Part shown: positions 26,548-34,479 of the stretch, in pieces | Layout of the letters: each line of letters begins with the position of its first letter | How positions within the stretch are numbered: position 1 is the stretch's first letter | DNA from: Bacteroidales bacterium | GTDB taxonomy: Bacteria > Bacteroidota > Bacteroidia > Bacteroidales > ML635J-15 | Direction: 5' to 3' | DNA: 40,631 nucleotides | NCBI GenBank assembly: GCA_017551515.1 | Contig: JAFZLK010000094.1 | Span: forward strand, 1-40,631 | The notes under the pieces: generated by a model | What the model saw: the letters and a program-made list of their open reading frames with translations, nothing else | Told to the model about the DNA's origin: nothing | The model's database searches: none | Program-made: the position numbers and the translations under genes

Positions 26548-26819
26548 GCAGGACAGCGGAATTATTTGATGAATGTGTTGCTGCTACACCCGATGACATA
26601 AAGCAGCGTGTTGAGTGGTCGTTTCAGATTGCCGACAAGATAGACAGCATTCTGAAGGAACGAGGGATGACACAAAAGGAGTTCGCCCGACAAATTGGTC
26701 GCTCCGAGGCGGAAGTTTGCCGTTGGGTAGGCGGAACGCACAATTTTACACTTGCCACACTGGCAAAGATTTCTACCGTACTGAATGTTTCGATTATAAC
26801 AATACCCAAAACAATCTAA
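26544..26819 (+). CDS. XRE-family HTH antitoxin
   Basis: 91 aa. An N-terminal helical tail (residues 1-30) is followed by a typical Cro/C1 helix-turn-helix at about 38-85 (KERGMTQKEFARQIGRSEAEVCRWVGGTHNFTLATLAKISTVL). It overlaps the preceding toxin-like gene by 4 nt. Expected role: neutralise the toxin and repress the shared promoter, where an AATTAC/GTAATT repeat is seen. Confidence 0.82.
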   Translation: MSRTAELFDECVAATPDDIKQRVEWSFQIADKIDSILKERGMTQKEFARQIGRSEAEVCRWVGGTHNFTLATLAKISTVLNVSIITIPKTI

Positions 26820-27341
26820 AAAATATCCTATAACAAAAAGAATCTGGAGACTTGCACCGATGCCAACCTGATATTGTCTTTGAAAGAATAAAGACAACCT
26901 AAACAACTTTGACAACCCTTTTACTTGTCAGCCTATCCTAACCTATGCCGACATTCATTTTGTGGAAGTCGTTGCTTGCAACGACGCAATGGTAGTCGCT
27001 ATGCGAGAAACGGCGAAGCCCTCAACGAAGTTAAACTTAGAAACAATCCCTTGAATCCTCAAATTTTCAAATCCTTGAACCCTTGAACCTTTGAACTTTT
27101 AAACCTTTGAACCATTTCAAACCATTTCAAACCATCATAACCCACCTTAAACAATATCAAACAACCTGCTGATGAACGGATTGTGATTTCGTTAGTAGGC
27201 ATAATGATTTATGGTAATTTGCAGCGCAAAAATATGAAATTATTATAAATAATAGGTGTTCGCGGTTTTCATATAAAGGAAATTGCAGATTCTTTTGTAA
27301 AATATTTTTTTAGAAAAAAATTTAAGTATTCGTATTTTTAC
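26820..27341. other. Gene-free intergenic region with repeat fragments
   Basis: 522 bp without a supported gene. It holds the GTCGTTGC palindrome at 26968-26985, an AGAAACGGCGAAGCC-family fragment at 27003-27030 and a degenerate TTTGAAC/ACCATTTCAA word array at 27047-27170. Confidence 0.6.
26968..26985. repeat. Dispersed palindrome, GTCGTTGC family, copy 3
   Basis: GTCGTTGC-tt-GCAACGAC with the same TGTGGAA left flank as copy 2. Confidence 0.75.
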
Positions 27342-27349
27342 TATATTTG
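27342..27349 (+). promoter_or_regulatory. -7 box for the hicA remnant and hicB
   Basis: TATATTTG matches TAnnTTTG, 22 bp before the hicA-remnant ATG. Confidence 0.6.
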
Positions 27350-27371
27350 CGTTGCCAAATTAAGTGTAGAA

Positions 27372-27456
27372 ATGAGTTATAAGTCGGTGGATTTCGTGAT
27401 AAAACTATTACAATATTTTGAAATTGGCAGGAATAGAAGAAAAAGAAAATAAATAA
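27372..27456 (+). pseudogene. Decayed hicA toxin gene
   Basis: A 26-codon frame starts MSYKSVDFVIKLLQ, like the first helix of HicA. In the next frame, from 27412, the sequence reads NILKLAGIEEKENK and stops at 27456, which resembles the end of HicA proteins (about 60 aa). The middle, including the segment with the catalytic histidine, is missing, so a deletion has joined the two ends out of frame. The promoter and the downstream hicB are intact. Confidence 0.65.
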
Positions 27457-27464
27457 GCATTAAT

Positions 27465-27857
27465 ATGAAGACGGTAGAAGTAATTGTTGAATATGCAGGT
27501 AAGAATTTAAGCGCCTATATAGAGGGTGTTCCTATAATGACCGTTGGCAACGACCTTAACGAGGTGGAGCACAATATACGCGAGGCCATTGATTTGTATT
27601 TGGAAGACAATCCTAATCCTTGCGAGCAACTTACGGGTGAGTATGAGTTGAAGTTCCGTATTGATACGGCTACTTTCATCAACTACTACAGCGACATATT
27701 TACGAAAGCAGCCTTAAGCCGTATCACAGGCATTAATGAACGCCAGTTGTGGCACTATGCCGCGGGTACGCACAAGCCACGCAAGAAGCAGACCGAGAAA
27801 ATAAAAAATGGAATCAAAACTCTTACAAAAGAGTTGGAATCTATTAGTTTGGCTTAA
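27465..27857 (+). CDS. HicB-family antitoxin, apparently orphaned
   Basis: 130 aa. The N-terminal half (VEVIVEYAGKNLSAYIEGV...DLNEVEHNIREAIDLYLED) is the partial RNase-H-like HicB fold. The C-terminal half has a helix-turn-helix at about 82-115 (FTKAALSRITGINERQLWHYAAGTHKPRKKQTEKI) that would bind the promoter. HicB normally blocks HicA, an mRNA interferase; here the adjoining hicA is a remnant, so HicB may act as a solo regulator or serve a HicA elsewhere. Confidence 0.82.
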   Translation: MKTVEVIVEYAGKNLSAYIEGVPIMTVGNDLNEVEHNIREAIDLYLEDNPNPCEQLTGEYELKFRIDTATFINYYSDIFTKAALSRITGINERQLWHYAAGTHKPRKKQTEKIKNGIKTLTKELESISLA

Positions 27858-27865
27858 CTTTTTTA

Positions 27866-27896
27866 TTGCGAATAATCACAAGAATTATTACTTTTG
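27866..27896 (+). promoter_or_regulatory. Full Bacteroidetes promoter upstream of candidate ncRNA
   Basis: TTG (27866-27868), 20-bp spacer, TACTTTTG (27889-27896). Both elements and spacing fit the phylum consensus, yet no annotated gene starts for 350 bp. Confidence 0.7.
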
Positions 27897-27902
27897 CACC
27901 AG

Positions 27903-28150
27903 ATAACAACAGTATGTAGAACCTAAAATATTACGACTATGTAGGATAACAAAGAATATTTGATTGATAATTAAAATAAAAAAGCGTTTTTGCTTTTGTT
28001 CTTGCATAAGGAATCTGGAAAATTCAAAGCAATCAAGAAGAAAGTGAAAATGTTCGCGGATTATCCGTGGGCTTTTTCTTATTTGATTGCTGGGCATTCC
28101 AGAGCCTCTTATGCAGATAAGAAGTATTAATCGAAAGCCCACTTTTTTAT
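27903..28150 (+). ncRNA. Candidate structured RNA, rod-shaped (6S-like or Bacteroidales-1-like)
   Basis: About 245 nt between a full promoter and an AAAGCCCAC-TTTTTT end. Long-range complements nest into a rod: 27959-27969 with 28125-28135 (11 bp, two G-U), 28003-28010 with 28108-28115 (TGCATAAG), 28014-28020 with 28097-28103 (TCTGGAA), 28028-28036 with 28083-28091 (AGCAATCAA). Small hairpins lie at 27980-27997 (AAAAGC/GCTTTT) and 28057-28067. In competition, GTGGGCTTT at 28067-28075 is fully complementary to AAAGCCCAC at 28134-28142 just before the T-run, a possible terminator. This resembles 6S RNA or the Bacteroidales-1 RNA; family not proven. Ends are estimates. Confidence 0.55.
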
Positions 28151-28247
28151 TTGTGCATATTAAAAACTGCTGATTTTGGGCTTGCAGCAAGGGAGTTGTT
28201 TGCCGAAAATCCCGAGAAGAGTAGGCGGAATTTTAAAATGAATTTAT

Positions 28248-28733
28248 ATGAAAGAGCTAAAGCGTTTTATGTTAAAAAAGAATGTTTCAGAAATAGAAAA
28301 GAGTATGCATAATCTGAAAGATTTTCTTGTGATTGTTAACTCTCCTATTATAATAAATAACTATAATGACAAAAAAAGTAGTTTATGTTATATTGATTGT
28401 GATGGCAGTAGGCATTCAGATGAGGAAATAGGTAATTATTATGAAGAATTCGACGTTGATGGGAAATTTACAATAATAGAAAATAATGATGCCACGAACA
28501 TTAACAGATTGCTATTGGCATTGCGCAAAAATATAATGTTAGGTGGTAATGGATATGACAACTATATAAGAATACAATTACTTACCGACTCCCCTAAAAG
28601 CGCGTGGCAACCAATTGCCGACATGGCATTTGAGATGGGGTTTATTGAATATCAAGATGGCAACACAAAAACATGCGCTAAAATAAGTGTTCATGGAGTA
28701 AGATACTTAGAGAATAATAACCTTATAGATTAA
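28248..28733 (+). CDS. Hypothetical protein, possible C-terminal winged helix
   Basis: 161 aa, not recognised. Basic, helical N-terminus (KRFMLKKNVSEIEKSMHNLKD), a strand-rich middle (SSLCYIDCDGSRHSDEEIGNYYEEFDVDGKFTII) and a C-terminal part (WQPIADMAFEMGFIEYQDGNTKTCAKISVHGVRYLENN) that reads like a winged-helix end with the hairpin wing. No signal peptide or membrane segment. Between the candidate ncRNA and the second giant surface gene; no -7 box was found for it, so it may be read through from upstream. Confidence 0.65.
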   Translation: MKELKRFMLKKNVSEIEKSMHNLKDFLVIVNSPIIINNYNDKKSSLCYIDCDGSRHSDEEIGNYYEEFDVDGKFTIIENNDATNINRLLLALRKNIMLGGNGYDNYIRIQLLTDSPKSAWQPIADMAFEMGFIEYQDGNTKTCAKISVHGVRYLENNNLID

Positions 28734-28791
28734 TAATTAACCAAGTATAAAAGGACCAAATTAGAACCCATTAGGGTATTGAAAAGCGCGA

Positions 28792-28799
28792 TAGTTTTG
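28792..28799 (+). promoter_or_regulatory. -7 box for the second giant surface gene
   Basis: TAGTTTTG matches TAnnTTTG, about 44 bp before the ATG at 28844. No -33 at proper spacing. Confidence 0.5.
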
Positions 28800-28843
28800 C
28801 GAAATGTAAATATAATATGATATTAAATTAAAAACATAATACG

Positions 28844-31800
28844 ATGAAAAAATTAACAATTTATCTAATGCTTTTATTTGTGGCAAGTTTTACTTTTGCC
28901 CAGACCAGCACTTGGGATGGCACTGCCACATCGTGGACACAAGGTTCAGGAACTTCCAGCAGTCCATATCTTATCGAGAGTGCCCAGAACCTTGCTTACC
29001 TTGCCGAAATGGTAAACGGTGGTGTGAGCAACTATTCTGGCAAGTACTTTAAACTTACGACCAATATCAACTTGAATAATCTTGCGTGGACACCTATAGG
29101 CGACTATAATACAACAAGTGCAGTTTTCTGTGGAAACTTTGATGGTGATAATCATAGTATAACAAAACTGAAAATAAATAGTTCAACCTTGAAATATGGT
29201 GGATTTTTTGGATATATAAATGGCGGAACAATCCGAAATATTAATATTAATGGAACAATTACTCTGACATCAAACAGTTCTAACACAATTTATATTGGTA
29301 GTATTGTGGGTTATACTAAAGGGACTGTAACTTTTGAAAACTGTAATAGTTCTATAACAATGTCAACAAATTCAAATTATATAACCTATTCAGGAGGGCT
29401 AATAGGTTATTGTTACAATTCTGTTACTATAAACAATTGCAGTAATTCTGGAAATGTGACAGCAACTTCTACTTCAGCAATCTGTTCGGGAGGACTAATA
29501 GGATATTGTTACAATTCTGTAGCGATAAGCAATAGTAGCAATTCGGGAAATGTTTCTGCAACAAGAAACGCTTCAAATACGGGCAGCTATTACGGAACAG
29601 GAACTCTAGGAGCTTATTCTGGTGGTATTGTTGGACAAATTAGAAGCGAAGGGACAATCACTCTTTGTAGTAATACTAATGCCGTATCTTCATCTATATC
29701 CACTTCTTTTTATTGTAGTTCTGATATTGATCAGAATCTTAATGTTGCTTCATATTCTGGAGGCATAGTAGGACATGCTTCTCAATTAACAATTTCATTA
29801 TGCTACAACAAAGGAACAGTCTCATCGACATCAAAAAGTAGTGCAAATAACCAATATCCACGTATAAATTCTTATTCCGGTGGTATATTAGGCTATGGCG
29901 AATCCACGATTATTAATAGTTATAATAGAGGTAACGTTTCTGCAACATCAAAAAAAACATATGATAGCAGTTATTATTCCTGGGCATACGAATATGCATC
30001 GGGGATTGGATATAATAGTAAAAATACTAATTGTTATAATACAGGAACGCTTACGGCACCTACTACTAATTGCAATAATACGTACAAATATGGTATAGGG
30101 ACTGGAACTACAACCAATTGTTATTATTTACAAACTTGCGGTAGCACAGGTGGTCGTGGTACATCCAAAACGGAGTCAGCAATGAAATCTCAGTCGTTTC
30201 CTGCCATTCTTAATTCTGATGTTTTTATGATGGACTTGCCACAACATAATGTAAACGATGGCTATCCTATTTTTGGAACAAATTTATATGTTATTACCGA
30301 GTCTGCAACAAATCTAAATTTTACTACGGCAACACTTAATGGCTGGTATTATTTAGGCACTTCATATCCAAATCCTCCCGATATGCAAGGTTTTGAGTAT
30401 AAAAAATCATCGGCATCCAGTTGGACCACCGTATATGTCAATGTAGGAACTCCAGCATCGCATAATCTCACTGGGCTTACAAATGGGACAAACTACCAGT
30501 ACCGTATGTTTGTAAAAGTTGGAGATATTACAATTTATGGCAATACCGTTGAGTTTACTACAACTGCTTGCAATGCTGCGGTATCAATTACGTCTGGAAC
30601 TACACAGATTTGTGACAATTCATCGGTAACACTCACTGCCTCTGCAACTTCATCAGGAAGCATAAGCTCATACGCGTGGTCAAACAATTCGACAACAAGA
30701 GCAATAACGGTACGCTCGGCTGGTACATACAAGGTGACTGTAACTGACCAGTATGGTTGTACTGCCACTGCAAGTTGTGCAATGACAAGTATTACAGCAC
30801 CTACAGCTTCCATCAGCGGCAATTCGTATGTATGTACAGGCAACAGCACAACGCTTACGGCATCGGGCGGAGTAGGATATGTATGGAGTACAGGAGCAAC
30901 CACTCCATCCATTAGCGTGTCGAATGCGGGTACTTACTCTGTCATTGCTCGTGCTTCAAACAATTGTACAGATACTGCATACATAAATATTACAGCCTTT
31001 AACGAAGTTTCCATTAGCGGAAATACTACAATATGTGCAGGAGGAAGTACAACTCTCACGGTTTCGGGAGGCTCAAGCTACCGCTGGAGTACAGGTGCAA
31101 CCACACGGAGCATCACGGTAACAAACGAGGGATTGTATTCGGTAACTGCAACCAGTGGGCAATGCACGGCTAATGCTTCGGTATATGTAACGGTTAACGC
31201 CTTGCCAAATGTTTCAATCAGCGGAAATACAACAATTTGCGGTAGTGCAAGTACAACCCTCACAGCAAGCGGTGGCACAAGCTATACTTGGAGTAACAAT
31301 GCAACCTCTCAGAGCATAAATATTTCTACAGCAGGGACATACAAGGTTACAGCAACCAACGCCAGCGGCTGTACTGCCAGTGTTTCGGCAAATGTTGTTT
31401 CAGCACCAAATCCGACACCGCAAATAACTGGCAATCTTACAGCTTGCGAAGGTGAAACTGTAACACTCGCAGCAAACGGCGGAACATCGTATTCGTGGAG
31501 CAACGGCTCTACAAACGCAAGCATATCGGTAACATCTGGTGGAACATATACGGTTGTTGCAAGTAACAATGCTGGATGTACAGCCTCGACAAACGCAACG
31601 GTTACTATAAACGAAAGACCTGCACCTGTCATTAGTGGAAATCTCTCAATATGTGATGGTGAAAGTACAACACTTTCTGTGAATGGTGGCGATTCGTTTG
31701 TATGGAGCAACGGAAGCACAAGTGCAAGTATAAACGTCTCTAATTCTGGAAACTATTCTGTAGTAGCATCAAACAGCAACGGATGTACGGCAAGCGCATC

Positions 31801-34303
31801 GGCGATTGTAAATGTTATGCAAAATCCAATGGTTACAATAATCGGCGACCCGTCAATATGCATTGGCGAAGCAACATATCTGACTGCCGAAGGCGGTGTT
31901 TCGTATGTTTGGAACAATGGATTTAACAACCAGAGCATCAATGTTTCAGATGCGGGAACTTATTCTGTAGTAGCGACAGATGCAAATGGTTGTACTTCAA
32001 GTGCTTCGATTGTCGTGACACAAAATTCTCTTCCAGAAGTATCCATTAGCGACCAGCAAACTATATGCAACGGTTCCTCGACAACACTTCTTGCAAGCGG
32101 AGGAACTTCGTACGTGTGGAGCAATGGCTCAACCGATGCAAGCATATCGGTAACAACAGGCGGCACATACTCTGTGGTAGTTGGCAGTAATGCAGGATGT
32201 ACAGCAAGTGCAAGCACAACAGTTTTCGTAAACGATAGCCCTGTACCAGTTATTAACGGAAATCTTTCAATCTGTGAGGGTGAAAGCACAACACTTTCGG
32301 TAACAGGTGGCGATTCGTTTGTATGGAGCAACGGAAGCACCGAAACAAGCATTGATGTTGCAAGTTCTGGAAACTATTCCGTAATTGCATCAAACAGCAA
32401 CGGATGTACAGCAAGTGCATCGGCAACAGTAAATGTCATGGAAAATCCTATAGTTACAATTAGCGGAGAACCTTCAATGTGCGTTGGCGAAGCAACATAT
32501 CTGACTGCCGAAGGCGGTGTTTCGTATGTTTGGAACAATGAGTTTGTGGGACAAGGCATTAATGTATATGACGCAGGAACATATTCGGTAGTAGCAACAG
32601 ATGCAAATGGTTGTACTTCTAGTGCTTCGATTGTTGTGACACAAAATTCTCTTCCAGAAGTGTCAATTAGCGATCAGCAAACTATATGCAGTGGTTCGTC
32701 GGCAACACTTCTTGCTAGCGGCGGAACTTCGTATGAGTGGAGCAACGGCTCAACCGATGCAAGCATATCTGTAACAACAGGTGGCACATATACGGTTGTT
32801 GTAACCAATGGCGCAGGTTGTACAGCAACAGCAAGCGCAATGGTAACGGTAAACGAAAGTCCGTTACCACAAATCAGCGGAAATCTCTCAATCTGCGAAG
32901 GCGCAAGCACAATGCTTTCGGTAAGCGGTGGCGATTCGTATGTATGGAGCAACGGAAGCACTAGTGCAGGCATCAATGTTACAAGTTCTGGAAATTATTC
33001 CGTAATCGCATCAAACAGCAACGGATGTACAGCAAGCGCATCGGCAACAGTAAATGTTATGGAAAATCCGACAGTTACAATAAGCGGAGAACCGTCAATA
33101 TGCGTTGGTGGCGCAACGACTCTTGTCGCGGAAGGTGGGGTTTCGTATTTGTGGAGTACTGGTTTCCCCGGTCAGAGCATCAATGTTTCCGAAGCAGGAA
33201 CATATTCGGTAGTGGCAACTGGCGCAAATGGTTGTACCACAAGCGCATCAATGGTAGTCGTACAGTATTCCGCTCCCGAAGTCTCAATCAGTGGCAACAC
33301 AACCGTATGCGAGGGCAGCAGCGAAACCTTGACCGCAACTGGTGGCGTTTCGTATGTGTGGTCAACAGGCGAAACTACATCTGCAATCAGTGTAAATGCA
33401 TTTGGAATTTATTCTGTAATAGCAACAGGCAATGGCGGTTGCACCTCGACAGCAAATGTCACCGTATTTGTAGCATCGGCACCAACACCAACCATCAATG
33501 GCGACCTTCATATTTGCGACGGCGAACCGACAACATTGACCGCAAATGGTGGTGAAACCTACATGTGGTCAAACGGTTCAACCTCAAATTCGATAAACGT
33601 AAGCAATGGCGGAACATACAGCGTAATTGCTACCAATGAAAACGGCTGTACGGCAATGGTGTCGGCAAATGTCGTTGCTGGTTATTCTGTAACCAATGCA
33701 ATATCGGAAACTACTGATAGCGAATTCGTTTGGAACGGTCAGACCTATACCGAAAGTGGCGACTATGTTCAGACTTTCACAGCCGCCAACGGTTGCGACA
33801 GTGTTGTGACATTGCATCTTACGGTTAATAGTGTGCAGTATTACAATATCTTTGTGATAAGCAACAACAATGCATACGGCACAACTACAGGAACAGGTGT
33901 ATATGAAGCCAACGCGGAGATACAAATTTCAGCAACCGCCAACGACGGCTACGAATTTTTATCTTGGAACGACGGCAACACAGATACCTTACGTACAATT
34001 ACCGTGACAGGTGATGCAACCTACATTGCAACCTTCATCCCCGCGACTGGCATCGAGGAAAATGCAAACCTTCAAATCTCTATCTTCCCCAATCCTGCAA
34101 CCGACATCCTCAATATCACCTCTTCGGAAACCATTTCCGAAATTGAGATTGTAAACGCATTGGGACAGGTCGTTTATCGCACAGAGGTAAATGCAGACAA
34201 TGCGGTTTGCGATGTGGAAGGATTGAAGGCAGGTGTATATGTTGTTAGGATACACGGAACGGACACGGTATCTATTTGCCAACGCAAATTCATCAAGGAA
34301 TAA
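28844..34303 (+). CDS. Giant GLUG / Ig-like repeat surface protein, T9SS cargo
   Basis: 1819 aa, complete. Signal peptide at 1-20 (YLMLLFVASFTFAQ). Residues about 40-430 form a GLUG beta-helix region (GGFFGYI, GGLIGYC, GGIVGQI motifs). A fibronectin type III-like domain spans about 483-577. Fifteen Ig/PKD-like modules of 67-70 aa cover about 577-1613, each with C-x-G...TLTA-x-GG...Y-x-WSxG...GTYSV...GCT. Then a 'GCDSVVTLHLTV' module, an InlB-like repeat at about 1667-1733 (YEFLSWNDGNTDT) and the sorting domain from 1745 (ISIFPNPATDILNI ... GVYVVRI ... KFIKE). Likely a long surface adhesin exported by T9SS. Modules 6-14 come from triplication of a 621-bp unit. Confidence 0.93.
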   Translation: MKKLTIYLMLLFVASFTFAQTSTWDGTATSWTQGSGTSSSPYLIESAQNLAYLAEMVNGGVSNYSGKYFKLTTNINLNNLAWTPIGDYNTTSAVFCGNFDGDNHSITKLKINSSTLKYGGFFGYINGGTIRNININGTITLTSNSSNTIYIGSIVGYTKGTVTFENCNSSITMSTNSNYITYSGGLIGYCYNSVTINNCSNSGNVTATSTSAICSGGLIGYCYNSVAISNSSNSGNVSATRNASNTGSYYGTGTLGAYSGGIVGQIRSEGTITLCSNTNAVSSSISTSFYCSSDIDQNLNVASYSGGIVGHASQLTISLCYNKGTVSSTSKSSANNQYPRINSYSGGILGYGESTIINSYNRGNVSATSKKTYDSSYYSWAYEYASGIGYNSKNTNCYNTGTLTAPTTNCNNTYKYGIGTGTTTNCYYLQTCGSTGGRGTSKTESAMKSQSFPAILNSDVFMMDLPQHNVNDGYPIFGTNLYVITESATNLNFTTATLNGWYYLGTSYPNPPDMQGFEYKKSSASSWTTVYVNVGTPASHNLTGLTNGTNYQYRMFVKVGDITIYGNTVEFTTTACNAAVSITSGTTQICDNSSVTLTASATSSGSISSYAWSNNSTTRAITVRSAGTYKVTVTDQYGCTATASCAMTSITAPTASISGNSYVCTGNSTTLTASGGVGYVWSTGATTPSISVSNAGTYSVIARASNNCTDTAYINITAFNEVSISGNTTICAGGSTTLTVSGGSSYRWSTGATTRSITVTNEGLYSVTATSGQCTANASVYVTVNALPNVSISGNTTICGSASTTLTASGGTSYTWSNNATSQSINISTAGTYKVTATNASGCTASVSANVVSAPNPTPQITGNLTACEGETVTLAANGGTSYSWSNGSTNASISVTSGGTYTVVASNNAGCTASTNATVTINERPAPVISGNLSICDGESTTLSVNGGDSFVWSNGSTSASINVSNSGNYSVVASNSNGCTASASAIVNVMQNPMVTIIGDPSICIGEATYLTAEGGVSYVWNNGFNNQSINVSDAGTYSVVATDANGCTSSASIVVTQNSLPEVSISDQQTICNGSSTTLLASGGTSYVWSNGSTDASISVTTGGTYSVVVGSNAGCTASASTTVFVNDSPVPVINGNLSICEGESTTLSVTGGDSFVWSNGSTETSIDVASSGNYSVIASNSNGCTASASATVNVMENPIVTISGEPSMCVGEATYLTAEGGVSYVWNNEFVGQGINVYDAGTYSVVATDANGCTSSASIVVTQNSLPEVSISDQQTICSGSSATLLASGGTSYEWSNGSTDASISVTTGGTYTVVVTNGAGCTATASAMVTVNESPLPQISGNLSICEGASTMLSVSGGDSYVWSNGSTSAGINVTSSGNYSVIASNSNGCTASASATVNVMENPTVTISGEPSICVGGATTLVAEGGVSYLWSTGFPGQSINVSEAGTYSVVATGANGCTTSASMVVVQYSAPEVSISGNTTVCEGSSETLTATGGVSYVWSTGETTSAISVNAFGIYSVIATGNGGCTSTANVTVFVASAPTPTINGDLHICDGEPTTLTANGGETYMWSNGSTSNSINVSNGGTYSVIATNENGCTAMVSANVVAGYSVTNAISETTDSEFVWNGQTYTESGDYVQTFTAANGCDSVVTLHLTVNSVQYYNIFVISNNNAYGTTTGTGVYEANAEIQISATANDGYEFLSWNDGNTDTLRTITVTGDATYIATFIPATGIEENANLQISIFPNPATDILNITSSETISEIEIVNALGQVVYRTEVNADNAVCDVEGLKAGVYVVRIHGTDTVSICQRKFIKE
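31631..33493 (+). repeat. Three 621-bp tandem units inside the surface gene
   Basis: Equivalent positions at 31631, 32252, 32873 and 33494 are exactly 621 bp (207 codons) apart. Each unit encodes three Ig-like modules in the same A-B-C order. Identity is highest between the first two units. Confidence 0.85.
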
Positions 34304-34322
34304 ACATAATTTTTGTGGTATA

Positions 34323-34355
34323 TTTTAGGGGCAGGTTTGAAACCTGCCCCTAAAA
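34323..34355. terminator. Perfect palindrome after the surface gene, bidirectional terminator-like
   Basis: TTTTAGGGGCAGGTTT-g-AAACCTGCCCCTAAAA, perfect 16-bp arms with a single central base, 19 bp after the stop codon. The cleanest member of the dispersed family. As RNA the one-base loop must open to at least 3 nt. Confidence 0.65.
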
Positions 34356-34386
34356 TTTATATACACACAAAAATAACCCCAAATTA

Positions 34387-34416
34387 TTGTTCATTCATAA
34401 AATATCATTACCTTTG
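34387..34416 (+). promoter_or_regulatory. Full promoter of the second AAA+ ATPase
   Basis: TTG (34387-34389), 19-bp spacer, TACCTTTG (34409-34416); the best promoter in the window. Confidence 0.75.
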
Positions 34417-34419
34417 TAG

Positions 34420-34458
34420 CACTTTTAGTGTAGCACCAAAAGTGCTACACTAAAAGTG
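34420..34458 (+). promoter_or_regulatory. Perfect 17-bp-arm palindrome at the transcription start
   Basis: CACTTTTAGTGTAGCAC, 5-bp spacer, GTGCTACACTAAAAGTG. It begins 4 bp after the -7 box and ends 21 bp before the ATG, so it is either an operator or a stable 5'-leader hairpin. Confidence 0.8.
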
Positions 34459-34479
34459 TAATAAAATAAATTATCGAAT

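Noticed and set aside
28121..28312. 62-codon open frame ending YERAKAFYVKKE...RKEYA
   Set aside because: No ATG until codon 40, it overlaps the ncRNA 3' end and the 161-aa gene in another frame, and I recognise no family. It might be a remnant, but support is too thin.
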